From contig JAQFVV010012395.1 of assembly GCA_028023455.1 (NCBI GenBank), forward strand, positions 4,964,001 to 5,028,000: a stretch of DNA of 64,000 nt. Direction: 5' to 3'. The DNA is from Epiperipatus broadwayi (Eukaryota; Onychophora; Udeonychophora; Euonychophora; Peripatidae). The notes beneath the pieces are model-generated. The model had not been told where the DNA came from, made no database searches, and worked only from the letters and a program-made list of their open reading frames with translations. The position numbers and the translations under genes are program-made. This document shows positions 41,769-52,480 of the stretch, piece by piece (position 1 is the stretch's first letter; the number at the start of each line of letters is the position of its first letter).

Positions 41769-41800
41769 TGTAAAATATTCAATTTATATTTAATAAGTTT
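41755..41800 (+). repeat. Polypurine tract and 3' LTR start of second Gypsy element
   Basis: CTGGAGTAAGAGGAGGAG precedes TGTAAAATATTC, closely matching the 9707-9740 junction of the first LTR element (same CTGGAGTAAG, purine tract, TGTAAAATAT). Past about 10 bp the two LTRs diverge. The 3' end of this LTR was not located. Confidence 0.6.
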
Positions 41801-42989
41801 GGTTATAGTGTTGTGAAAGAAATCACTAAAAGAAAAATGTTTAATTAAATTAAGTTAAAAAATAAAAACTTTGAATAGAGACAAACAAAATAAATATATG
41901 TGGGAGTATTCATTTATATAGTGACATCTGCAAAGCGCATGTGTATTAGCTTATTGGCTTATTAATATTATAGATTAATTAAATTTGTAGATCTGAAAAG
42001 TTAGATTACAATCAAGTAAATTCCTAAGACAAATGGGGAATTTGTAATTAAAGTTAAGAAATTTTCATTGTATAATAACTATTGATTTACAGGCAGATAA
42101 TCAAAACCTTTAAGTTTAATAATAGTTAAATTGTTTTAAGTAGAACTAATTAAAGTAAAGATTCTCCCCCTCCACCAGATTATGTGGGGAAAAAATAAAT
42201 TAATTAGGTAATAGTATGAATACTGAACCTCTCCGCTTGATGGTATTGTTTTTCACAAAATGCACAACAATATACCATTTTAGCAGCCTTAACTTATGGT
42301 TGTCAATACAATAGGTGTTTTTGAGACATAGGCTGCCTGAGAGTGATGTATTTTATGATTACATGATGAAATACTATGCCCATTGCATTGTGGCAGTATT
42401 TATCAAGTGAGCACTCTTGAACTCTCGCTATGGTCTGATTTGATGGTGGCCGTATTTGAAAGAGACAAAACTCTGCAAAAATTCATTGTCAGAAATTTTT
42501 TAGAAAGTGTAATGGAATTAGTATTCCATATTAAGAATTGTCATGTCATCACACATGCTTCCCTATGCTTTTGAACTGCACACAACTTGAAAAGGTTCTT
42601 CTTTTCAGCAGAGTTGTTTCCAATTTCATTAGCAAATGCCCATTTACACGTGAATCCGTATGAGAACTGCTAAATGTCATCTGCAAGTTGTAGGTCTGCG
42701 TAAGGGAAGTTGGTTCGAGGGCTCCAAAATCCCATTACTTACAGCTTTGAGGCTTCCCTGTTATTTTATTTGCATGTTACTTATGGCTTTTTTTATGCCC
42801 CCGATAATGGTGTTGTTGTTTTTTTTTACTTGTTTTGGTACACAACTTGTCCAAATTTCGTTTATTTTGGATTCAATAAATTATTTTATGGGAAACTGTT
42901 GTTGTTGTTCTTTTGTGTTGTTCACATGATTATAAAGTAGGTAGGTAATATTTGATAAGTTTCATTAACAGTTAAAGTAGGTAATATTT
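41801..42989. other. No gene seen
   Basis: Probably LTR remnant at first, then AT-rich intron sequence. Open stretches near 42383-42940 have no recognisable similarity and are T-rich low-complexity frames. Confidence 0.45.
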
Positions 42990-44800
42990 TATTATACCAA
43001 AAAAAAAAAAAAGTGTTTAAGAGTTTATTCAAAAGGCTGCATCCCAAAAAAATATATATAAAATAATAATAAAGAACTGTGTGGTAACATAATAAAATGT
43101 TCAAAAAGAAAATCCAAAAAAAAATTCAATAATTAAAAATCAAAACAAACCTTCCCCGCCACCCCACCCACCTCTCCCGGCTTAAAAAAAAGTGTTCTTT
43201 AAAAATGAACTGTTTATGTTTTTTTTTAAAATTAAAGGCCCAAAAATTAAGGAAGAACTTTTCGCTATCATATAAAGCTTTCTGTGGCGTAAAGATTTGA
43301 AAAAAAAAAAAGTTTCGTAATAAATTAAACAAAAAAAAAAAAAAAAGATGACAATTCAAAATCAAAACAACCCCTCCACCCTTTAAAAAACCAACTGTTG
43401 GTTTATTCAAAAGTACTGAATTGTTCTCTTTCAAGATAATTTTATTTGACCTATAAGTGATTACAAAAAAAAATAAAAAAATAAAAAAATAACAAGAAAT
43501 ATCTAGACGAGGTTACAGGGTGGTATATACAAAGAAGAAATGATTCAAAAGTCAGTAGAATATAACCTGTGGATGCAAGGTGAATATTAATCATCTAGTC
43601 TATAACGAAATACCTTTGTTAGTAAACCCTGTTTTGGCAAGTTATGGTTGGAGGGTTTTATTAAATCATAATAAGATATTAAGTCATAATAAATATTTTC
43701 ATATAAATTATTTAGGGGTTGGTTGGAGAGGTGCTGTTTAGACCAGTTGTGAATTCCCATGTTAATATGGCCAGGTATGGATCGGCCTCTCTCTTGTCTG
43801 TTTCTTGGATATTTTTAATTATGCTGAGAAAGCAGTTATTGATTTCGTTAAGCGGTAATTTTTGAAAAATCACCTTGCATCTGGTCAACCAGATGGCAAA
43901 GTTTATGTAGGTGGCGAGCCTGATTTCAGTGAAAATGCCTCTATTTAAAACCCCTTCAAGAGATGTTAGATCTGGACCATTATTATCAATGTGTTTCTGG
44001 AAGTTTTGTCTTAGTCCCTGTCAGACCGGACAAAGGCGAAGGATATGGTCCATATCTTCTGGGCTGGAAAGACAGAGACAACATATAGGATCTATGCGGA
44101 AGCCTCTTCTATTAAGAAATATAGCAGTGGAGAGGCTACCAAGGTTAATTTTGAGAAGAAAGTCTGTGTGTTTAGGTGCTAGTTTCAATCTACGGGCTAG
44201 TTTGCGCAGTTTGTTTATGTTGATGGGGAGGTAAGGGTGTGCCTTCTGGGTATTTGAGTTGGATAGGTTGAAGTCTTTCAGCAAATCAAAACATCAATCA
44301 AAAAAAAAAGATAAGTTAAAAGCAAACAACCAACCCCCTCCACCATCTAAAAACAACAAAGTGTTTGTTACCATATTTTTGTGTAAACAAACCAACGGAG
44401 CATTAATCGATAATTTCAAAGCAAACCAACACCCCTCTAACACCATCTAAAAACAAAGTGTTTGTTTCTTAAAAAAAATGAACAAAAAAATAAAAACCGG
44501 GTGAAAAAAAAACAACAACTTTGGTTTACCAGAAGTAATATTATGTAAAGAAACCGACCGACAGTTAGTTGATAATTTAAAAACAAACCAACACCCCTAG
44601 ACCATCTAAAAACAAAGTATTTGTTTATTAAAAAAAAAAAAAAAAAAAAACCCGGTGGAATAAAACAAAAAAACTTTGGTGGTTCACCATAATATTATGT
44701 AAACCAAACAGACGGGCTGACGAAAAACAATTAAAAACTGGTTTAAAAAAAAAATCTTTTACCGTAATATTATGTAAAACAAGCAGATGGCCTGTGAATC
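42990..44800. repeat. C-rich degenerate tandem repeat block, split by a LINE
   Basis: The motif AAACAAACCAACACCCCTC followed by CACCATCTAAAAACAAAGTG and TTTGTT recurs near 44322, 44420 and 44580. GTAATATTATGTAAA-type units recur near 44537, 44687 and 44765. Related C-rich lines (ATCAAAACAACCCCTCCACC) occur at 43135 and 43355. A and C homopolymers are common. The LINE fragment at 43464-44284 sits between the two halves. Confidence 0.7.
43464..44284 (-). mobile_element. 5'-truncated LINE, C-terminal end of ORF2
   Basis: The minus-strand coding tail runs from 44284 to the TAA at 43712-43714 and is broken by one in-frame TGA (44021-44023). It reads LLKINLGSLSTAIFLNRRGF, DPICCLCLSSPEDMDHILRL (then CPV), and after the stop QGLRQNFQKHIDNNGP and ATYINFAIWLTRCKVIF. 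The CxxC-x8-HxxxxC arrangement is the C-terminal zinc finger found in the I, Jockey, R1 and CR1 groups of LINEs, not in RTE. The 3' end is a repeated TTTTTTTA tail (43464-43491). It is inserted in the C-rich repeat block. Confidence 0.72.
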
Positions 44801-45009
44801 GGTATATTGATGTGCATTGGGCAAAAAAGAGTGCCATCAAATGGTAGGGTTCAGTATTCATACTATTACCATTAATTACTCCAGAAAAGAAAGTAAAGAA
44901 AAAAGAGAAGAGGAGGTATGTAAAGCTAGAGAAGAAAGGACTGGGGGCTCTTGGTGGCTGCCTGCTGTTCTGATTCCATGTATAAGTTGCAGTGAAGATC
45001 ATCATTGCT

Positions 45010-45110
45010 GGATTACATTCCCAGAATCTTGGCTCCTGTAGGTAATCAAGCCGATTAGGACTTTTAGCACACCATCCCAGTATTATTATTTCATGAAATG
45101 CCTCAAGAGG
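45010..45110 (+). repeat. Dispersed repeat, partner at 36628-36715
   Basis: CTTGGCTCCTGTAGG, AAGCCGATTAGG and CATGAAATGCCTCAAG match the 36.6-kb copy in the same orientation at roughly 70% by eye. The repeat type is not identified. Confidence 0.55.
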
Positions 45111-45783
45111 CTCACTGAAGGTTTTGTGTTTAAAAGAGATAGATTATATAGTGAAGGATAAGCACCCCATTCATTTACCTACATTGTTTGGACATTTTTA
45201 TTCAATTATTCATTTTGTTGATTGATTAGTTATGTTTACCTAAGTGCAGACTTATATGTATATTGAAGATTTAATTAGTTAACTGTTTTAATTCCTAATA
45301 AATTGTCTTAATACTACTATATATGTTGTTGTCTGTTAACATCAATTGTGTATTCATGTTTGCTGGTCACCCAGTCATAGTTGGGGACACAGCAATACTA
45401 CCTGAGCTAAACTTGTATGCAGGTACTACAAAAAAAAAACACAATAGTTCAAATGTCTATTCTGTGAGCTTTAAATAATTCAATGATATTTGTTAATCCA
45501 AATGATGTGAAATGTATTATAAACAGTTATTCAAAAATAAAATATATTTGTCAAATTTCAATAGTCTCGAAGTATTATATATTTTTATCCTCTATTTAAT
45601 AAACATTTAGTATTGTAATAGCATTATAAATAAGCAGACACTGGTCTCCATTTATGATATATGCAATATAGAAATAAATTGGTTTTAATCCAGTATTAAA
45701 ATACTCCATCAGTATTATAAAATGGTATCCATAGGTAGGAATAATTCTCATATAAAACAATGTATGTTTCATAATTAAAACAC
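45111..45783. other. No gene seen
   Basis: AT-rich intron sequence, nothing recognised. Confidence 0.5.
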
Positions 45784-45794
45784 TTTGTTTACAT

Positions 45795-45840
45795 TAAAAC
45801 AGGCAAAACTCACTAGAAGTGGTGATCATGTGATGTTTAT
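45795..45840 (+). mobile_element. Minimal family A element, 46 bp
   Basis: It consists only of the two termini of family A fused together (TAAAACAGGCAAAACTC and GTGATCATGTGATGTTTA), flanked by a perfect 11-bp direct repeat TTTGTTTACAT (45784-45794 and 45841-45851). It therefore fixes the element's ends and shows that the interior is dispensable. Confidence 0.8.
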
Positions 45841-45851
45841 TTTGTTTACAT

Positions 45852-46828
45852 GTAACAATTATCTTTTAGCAGAGAAATATTGAGATGAATTTGAATGCTT
45901 TAAATTTCCTTACTCTTTCTTTTAACAAGTATTAACGAGCTTGGTCTCCTGGAGTGGATACTTACAAAATAAAAAATACAATATGTAAAAGAATTTGGAT
46001 TTGCTTCAATGAAAGAGAGCGAATTTGAATTGTTCAGTCTTAATTAATGTCATATTCGTCATCAAAACCAAGGTTATGCTCATTCGTCCTGAGTTCCAAA
46101 ACAAAATTTCTTTTACAATGATAATAATAATAATTCATAATGATTATATGTATATAAATAATAATATTTACACTTTATAAATACAAATGATACTCTTTTA
46201 ACTTAATACAAACCAAAACAATTTCAACTACATTTTTATAACATTGCATTAGAAATATATATGTCATTCCAATTCAAAAATTCCACATATAACAAACACA
46301 ACATTTCTGCTTAGAACAGTAAATATTTATCTATAATGTTTATAAGTGATTACTTATGAATGCAGTAAATGAAAATACACAGAATAAAGAAACAATAATT
46401 TTATTAAGATTATAATTTTATTATTTACATGTGTATTTAAAATAAATAGGATTAATTTGTTAATTTATATAGCAGTAACAACATATTCCTTACTTTAACA
46501 TATCGTCATTATAGCAACTATTTCAATACTTAAAGATTAATTAATGCAGTACCCATTAAAACTAATGAGAAAATAAAATAAAACAATTTTATGCTCGATC
46601 TTATCTCAAATACTGAAATTACATCAAATTTCAGTTGGGCCAATATAGATAATATTTAACTCTTTTCCCCCTCCCCCATAATATAACAATGTACTATAGA
46701 GAGAAAAAATCTATAACACATCATTATATTAAGAAAAAATGTTAAAGGTTGAGCAAATTTAAGCTTAAATATTGCTTACTTTTGAGAAACTCCTGGGATT
46801 GTTTGTTTTGACCAGCTTTTTAATATTT
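45852..46828. other. No gene seen
   Basis: AT-rich intron sequence, nothing recognised. Confidence 0.5.
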
Positions 46829-46928
46829 TTCTTTATATGTCATAGCATCGTCCGGGAGGCGAACCCACAACCGTCTGCAACCAACTACTTGCTTGCAAGG
46901 CGGCTGCGATGACCTCTCGAATTCCAAA
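46829..46928 (-). mobile_element. tRNA-derived SINE, family S1
   Basis: The minus strand reads TCGAGAGGTCATCGCAGCCG (A box region), then GTTGTGGGTTCGCCTCCC (B box) and the tail ATGCTATGACATATA. Similar to the 25.5-kb copy without a preserved target duplication. Confidence 0.8.
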
Positions 46929-48796
46929 CGGAATAGTTTTCAAATTTCAATTACTCAGAAATGACTTCGTTTGTTTTCGATGACAGATGAAAATGTAAAG
47001 CTTATAGAGAACAAACATAACTAAAGGAAAGGTGAAAACAATTATGGACATATTCTGAATTAATCCTCAGCATTAGACAAATGTGAAATGTCTATTTATA
47101 GAATTTTTTTATATATAATTTGATTCATTGAATTTGCATATATATATATATTTGCAATTTTTTTTACTTCTGATTATAAATAAAAAAATGTAGAATTACT
47201 TTTTACATATATAAGTAAATTTTCATGTACCAAATTAATACATCTATGTGCTAAGTTTGGTTATATACATAACAGAGTGGCTATCTTTGTCCTAAGGAAT
47301 ATCCTTCCTATGGTTGATTGGTATAGAAAGATGTTTATGTAGTTTTTAAATTGAATAAATTCACTAACAATATAGGTGCAAATGGCAAATACAAATTGGC
47401 ATTTTTATAAAAACAATTCTGAGATTTTTTCACGAGAAATTACCAACTATCTAAATTCATGGACTGCTCCAGATTTGAAACTCGGTTTATGTGCATGAAG
47501 AATATTAAATAATGCATTACACTATAAAACTCACATATATAACAATAATAAACAGAAAGTTATAAATGCCTAGTTGAAAATCAAACAGGAAAAATAAATT
47601 TCAATGTAAAACTTTAATTTGATGGTTACATCATTATCAAAACTGTAGACAATGGAACACAGAAAACAAAATCTGATTTAAATAATGTATTTTTATAAAA
47701 ATACTTGGTAAGATTTTTTAATTATAGTTTTACATGGAAGTTTATCTTTCTTGCTTCGATTTATAACTGAGAATTTACAATTTTTTTTATCTTAAATATA
47801 TACACAATGTAAGAATTTAAGTATCATTAAATGTGCGCGTATGAACTTATATTTGAATTCATTCATGAATATATTAGCTTATTGTCAACATAACCATTGT
47901 ATCAACATTTATTAAAATATTGGTACAATGCTGATGTTACCTGAGAGCAATATATATATATAGAAATTAATCCCCAATTTAAGTTCATACTTTTTTCCCA
48001 CGAAAATCTTTATATATCTCTCATAAAGATAGAAAAAGTCAAAAATTTCCAAACTCCATTCAGGCTTCTCCCCCTTCTTCCATTAGCCAACACAGCTAAT
48101 CCAACTAACTATCCACTATTGGTCAGTAAATGTGTATCTAGCTTTTTTACTTAATGGCTAAAACAAGAATAAAAACTACCTGACTTATCACTGAACAATT
48201 GGAAAATTGGGAAATAATGCTTTTTTTGCACTATCTCTACACACACATGCACAATACACACATAGTTGTATTTATTTATTGAACTATTTCCAAACTTTAT
48301 TTAAATTTTCAAATTACATTCCACTGTTAATAATAGCACCCAAGTTAGTTGTATATGTACATTTCGGGATGTAGTGACATATCTATTTATCTGTTTTAGG
48401 AAAATAAATCATCGATCACTTGGGGAAAGTATTGTTAATGCTAATAATCTTACAATGACTTCTATCTACTGGCTCTTATTTACTCAGTGCTCGGGTTCTG
48501 TATGCACTCATTGCATTGTCATCTAGTGTCCATTAAATAATATTTTATCTTAAATAACTCACAATAGATTATATAATGCATAGTAAGCTGAAAGAGATTA
48601 ACCATAATACATCTTGTATGAGATATTAGCACTGCATTTTCATTAATGTAAGTTATTGATATTAAGCAATTGACTATAAAGTTTACTGAAGATTGGCATT
48701 ATGAGGAAAATGCATATATACCTGTTACAAACATATAAACATTTTGATAATTTTTCAGTGGTCCACTCGCAACTAATTTTATAAATACTACAGTTT
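46929..48796. other. No gene seen
   Basis: AT-rich intron sequence with short (TA)n runs near 47140 and 47950. No recognised element. Confidence 0.5.
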
Positions 48797-48913
48797 TAAA
48801 CAATAATTGCAAGGAAATCAAGTCATATATCATGTGACTTAATTTAATAAGCTTGTACTGAAAATGTTATATAATAAGCATGCTAATAGTTCTTAACAAG
48901 CTTTTCTGAATAT

Positions 48914-48970
48914 CCTTGTCCATGGACCAGTTTCTAGCTCTGGCTGTCATCAGTGAAGTGCTAGGGCAGT
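48914..48970 (-). ncRNA. Hammerhead-like motif, family B
   Basis: Minus strand: core CTGATGA intact, stem II AGC/GCT closed by CAGA, core GAAA, stem III region ACTGGT, then C. The stem II pair differs from family A (GGC/GCC) but still pairs. Stem I is degraded (TTCA against an offset TGGA), so this copy is probably inactive. Confidence 0.55.
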
Positions 48971-49452
48971 CAGATATTAGACTTAAAAATATCAGGTCAA
49001 GTCCCAGTACTTATCTAATAGTTATCTATTAAATAGAAAATCTGAAATTTTCAGACATCCATATGTCTTCAAATCCAGCTATCTAACTTAAATAGCCAGA
49101 ACTAGAAACTAGTCTGAGGATAGGGATATTCAGAAAAGCTTGTTAAGAGCTATTAGCATGCCCATTATATAATATGTGCAGTACAATCTTATTAAATTAA
49201 GTCACATGATATATGACTTGGATTTCCTTGCAATTATTGTTTTGCTCTTGAGGCTTTGGCAATTTTATATTGCTAAAGCTATTAATATTTGGTGTGTCTG
49301 AACTTAGTTTAGTCCCATATGGCTATTTAAGTTAGATAGCTGAATTTGAAGGCATATAAATGTCTGAAAAATTTTCAGATTTTCTAAGTTACTAGATAAC
49401 TATTAGATAAATGCTGGGACTTGACCTGGTATTTTTAAATTTCATACCTGAA

Positions 49453-49507
49453 TGTCCTAGTGCCTCACTGACAATAGCCAGAGCTAGAAACTGGTCTGAG
49501 GAGAGGC
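49453..49507 (+). ncRNA. Hammerhead-like motif, family B, core mutation
   Basis: Stem I pairs perfectly next to the core (CCTCA with TGAGG, and CCT with AGG beyond a bulge). Stem II is TAGC/GCTA closed by CAGA. GAAA is followed by ACTGGT and C. The first core block is CTGACAA, so the essential G8 is A and activity should be lost. It lies about 105 bp from the ATPase exon donor. Confidence 0.55.
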
Positions 49508-49611
49508 ATATTCAAAAAAGCTTGTTAAGAGCTATTTGCACACACATTATCTGTTATAAATAACATATGTGTGTGCAGTTGCTATATATATATATATTTT
49601 AAAGAAATTAC

Positions 49612-49725
49612 CTGAGGAACTAAATTCTTAAAAGACTCCATTATTTTGGAACTTTTTCGCTCTTGGAAATAAGAAAAGATTCCAGTAATTACAACCACCA
49701 CAGTCAATGTAATTCCAAGATATAA
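49612..49725 (-). CDS. Na+/K+-ATPase alpha exon: M2 and start of actuator domain
   Basis: This 114-bp exon has 38 codons and phase 0 ends. It runs from [15 protein letters not shown], the M2 helix, through [15 protein letters not shown] to KNLVPQ, the entry into the cytoplasmic actuator domain. The acceptor is an excellent polypyrimidine tract ending in TTCTAG and the donor is GTAATT. The [10 protein letters not shown] stretch is near-invariant in Na+/K+- and H+/K+-ATPases, which makes the family assignment firm. The exon sits immediately beyond the ribozyme-like repeat cluster at 48.8-49.6 kb, with its donor less than 60 bp from the end of that cluster. Confidence 0.95.
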
Positions 49726-50258
49726 CTAGAACAAAAAACAATAAAAATTCTAGAAATTAAAGTTTATTTAAAAAGTGTTATTAATTATTTCTATTTTTAC
49801 ATCAGTTTTGGTTGTAGAAATCTAAATTCTTTAAGAATCTTGTGTGAGTATACAAATATATAAACTTAACTAAAAGAACATATTAAATTCGCATAGCTTA
49901 GTGTGTATATGTAAATTAGAAGGAAGTAACTACATTTTTGGAATTATGAATAAACAGCGCACATATGTGTCATTTGTCATGATTTTCATTTCATTCTATA
50001 AATTAATACATAATGAGTACAGAAAAGCAAATCTATGTGGATAGACAGTACCTTGAATATTTAATATTGCCCAATTAATTTCATACATTTACATTATTGG
50101 AAATTGTGTATATTATAAAAAAGTGAATATATACTACAATATCTGTCCAGAGGCAGATTTAGAATGATTCAACAGTCCCAAATAATACCTATAGATTACT
50201 ATAAGTACTTGCTTAAGGCATTTATTACTTGCACATCAGAATATATCTTTGGAATGGG

Positions 50259-50475
50259 TGCTGGAGGGTTGCATTAGATCCTAAGATCTAGGTGCAGTGC
50301 TCTCAGATCCAAGGCTCCTCACTGATGAAGGCCACAAGCCAGAAACTAGTCTGGGGATATTGGATGAGTAGGCATTAGATAGGGATTTTATGCACAAGCC
50401 TTCTGGCATCCATTGATTGCTCTTGTTAGCACAAGATGGCACTACTATATGGAAAGTGTTGTTTTGTTTTGAATT
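50259..50475 (-). mobile_element. Family A element, truncated, with hammerhead-like core
   Basis: Matches the interior of the 26.9-kb copy in inverted orientation (GCTGGAGGGTTGCATTAGAT to GGCATCCATTGATTGC) and keeps one degraded outer arm ending near GTTTTGTTTTGAATT. The other arm and conserved tail are missing. Confidence 0.75.
50307..50365 (+). ncRNA. Hammerhead ribozyme-like motif (type I), best copy on plus strand
   Basis: Stem I outer helix ATCCAA (50307-50312) with TTGGAT (50360-50365). Inner helix CCTCA (50317-50321) with TGGGG (50352-50356, one G-U). Core CTGATGA (50322-50328). Stem II GGC (50330-50332) with GCC (50338-50340). Core GAA (50342-50344). Palindromic stem III ACTAGT (50345-50350). 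Predicted cleavage after C50351. The A50329/A50341 closing position is unpaired. All other conserved core positions are present. The six-base self-complementary stem III suggests it would act best as a dimer. Confidence 0.72.
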
Positions 50476-52055
50476 ATATATATATATATGGTTCTTAGCA
50501 ATAGTAACGTGATTATTTAATTATTGTATAACCTTTAATGATTTAAATCACTAATATTTATACTTTGTGAAATTTTTTTGTAAATTAGTACATAAGTAAT
50601 TACAAAAAAATTTCAGAAATATCAGTCAATTCCACCAGTCTTCCAAAACCCCCCACCCTCAGGCATTTACCAGAACCTTTTCTATTTGAGTTACTATAAG
50701 CTTGGAAGCAAGCTTTATATGTGGCTTATAGAAACCTTTTCCCATATTTTTGCTTTCTCGAGATTTACATGCAAACTTGCTTCTTTTCTATCATTTTTCA
50801 ATTCAAGGATCCACACTTTCACTTGATGCCCACTTTCTGAAAAATGAAATATTTGCAACAAACTTTAAGTAATTCAATTACAGATGATATAAATAAAATG
50901 GGTAAAGTTTGTAATAAAAATATTTCATTGATAATAAGTGAAATATAAATAAGTATCTGAAATTAATAAATAAAGATAGAATGTGATAGTAAAAAAATCA
51001 CTTGATAACCACACAATGTTATTACTTCATTGGAGAATGTACTTATAAATTTTTTTAATTGTAGTAGATACTTTATTTTTTGTATAATCTATCTAATTGC
51101 TACATCTAGATGTGGCTTTTTTCTTTGGAATGGACATGCAAATTCATTTGTCTTAGACACTATCAGAAATAATAATTAGACATATGTTTAACTAATATTA
51201 TTTAATATTTCAAAATATTATTCTAAATATTATTTATAAATTATACTTATAGTCTTTGCCCTAATGCTTATATAAATTATGATAAAGATCAGTGTGATCT
51301 GTTAAGTGTCCCTATATCTGCTTTTGACGTATGAAGTTAGATTGCTCTGCCATAGTATATTATGCCAAAATATAATGATGTGCAGCATTATTACATTGCG
51401 AGTCCATTCCTAGTATATAGTTGTTTCCTCAAGATGTACAGACATACAGACCCCTTGCCAATCTCATTCTAGATTTTTATACCAGCAGAGCTAGCATTAG
51501 ATTGGTCAGTCATTTTCTAACACATTTCAGCTAAACTTGATATTTGATCTGATCTTAAATCCATCTACTTCTTTTGTTATAACATCCAGTTTAGGTTAAA
51601 ATTCACATTTAATTATTCAATTTACTAATTATATTTCTCTAATCAATTGAAATTTAATTATTTCATATCTAATTGTTTCTCCATTTAATTACTTATAAGT
51701 TATCTTAATATTTCCCTTAACACAAATCCCCCCCCCCCCATAGTAATAATTAAATTATTATTGTTGTTATTACTACTTTTATTGTTGTTATTATTATTTC
51801 ATTATTGATACATACCATTATTATTATTATTAGTAGTAGTAGTAGTAGACATCAATTTGATGTAGATACTTATTGATCATATGACTCCAGCTTACAAAAT
51901 ACTTTTTAGGAGCAAACTCTGTTTATTCTACTCTAGTGCTGCCATTTAAATGGCATCATGGAATAAAATAAAGAGAATTTGCTCCTCGTGTTTGCTTTGT
52001 GGTTTTACTAATCTTCTATATTTATAACAAGAATAGAATTACAGTCAGTTTTAAC
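50476..52055. other. No gene seen; microsatellites
   Basis: AT-rich intron sequence. A compound ATT/GTT/TAG trinucleotide tract lies at about 51755-51850 and a C run at 51729-51738. Confidence 0.5.
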
Positions 52056-52480
52056 ATATATACGGGATTTGAACCCAGGCTTTCAAGAATCCTTCAACTA
52101 TCCACACTATCCTATACCACTGATACACATGACCACACACATGTAGAAAAGATAAATAATCACCAAATATACGTAATTCATGCTGAACCAGCCCTCATCA
52201 ATTGGTCCAGATCATCATCTCCCACACACATATATTTAATCAGTGCTCAGTTTATATTAAGATAGCAGATCTTCATACTTTAATGACATGCTATTTTAAT
52301 ATAAACTGAGCACTGATTATATATGTGTATGGGAGATGATGATCTGGACCAACTGATGAGTGTGTGTGGTCATGTGTATCAGTGGTATAGGATAATGTGG
52401 ATAGTTGAAGGGTGCTTGAAAGTCTGTTTTCAAATCCCATATATTTACAATTAAGTTCCAGGTATATGAAGAATGCCTGT
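52056..52480. repeat. tRNA-like repeat S2, inverted pair
   Basis: Two copies face each other around an axis near 52277. The left is on the minus strand (52058-52266) with the B-box-like complement GGGATTTGAACCC, the right on the plus strand (52288-52436) with GTGTATCAGTGGTATAGG, GTTTTCAAATCCC and the tail ATTTACAATTAAGTTCC. Arms of about 150-200 bp would form a long hairpin in RNA. The landmark ATAAACTGAGCACTGAT is shared with the 59- and 63-kb copies. Confidence 0.8.

Larger units (their letters stand above)
48797..49560. repeat. Family B repeat cluster: three units, two orientations
   Basis: One ~300-bp unit occurs three times: minus strand at about 48797-49084, a plus-strand copy at 49085-49243 that starts inside the hammerhead stem II, and a plus-strand copy at about 49250-49560. 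The first two form an inverted repeat with ~150-bp arms (AATTGCAAGGAAATC on the left, GATTTCCTTGCAATT-type on the right). Shared landmarks are TTTTCAGATTTTCTA, GGGACTTGACCTG and AAAAGCTTGTTAAGAGCTAT. Head-to-head plus truncated copies are a common Penelope-like arrangement. No Penelope coding region is present. Confidence 0.8.
38736..49611 (-). other. Intron, 10.9 kb
   Basis: Intron between the M2 exon and the first actuator exon. It contains a Gypsy pol remnant, a C-rich tandem repeat with a LINE fragment inside, a tRNA-derived SINE and the 48.8-49.6 kb ribozyme-like cluster next to its donor. Confidence 0.9.

Noticed and set aside
42660-42940. Hydrophobic open frames that could be membrane proteins
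   Set aside because: Two overlapping frames of T-rich DNA give Phe/Leu/Val runs, and no motif or exon context supports either.
49085-49125. Third family B hammerhead
   Set aside because: GAAA and ACTAGTC are present but CTGATGA and the first stem II strand are absent, so no ribozyme can form from this copy alone.
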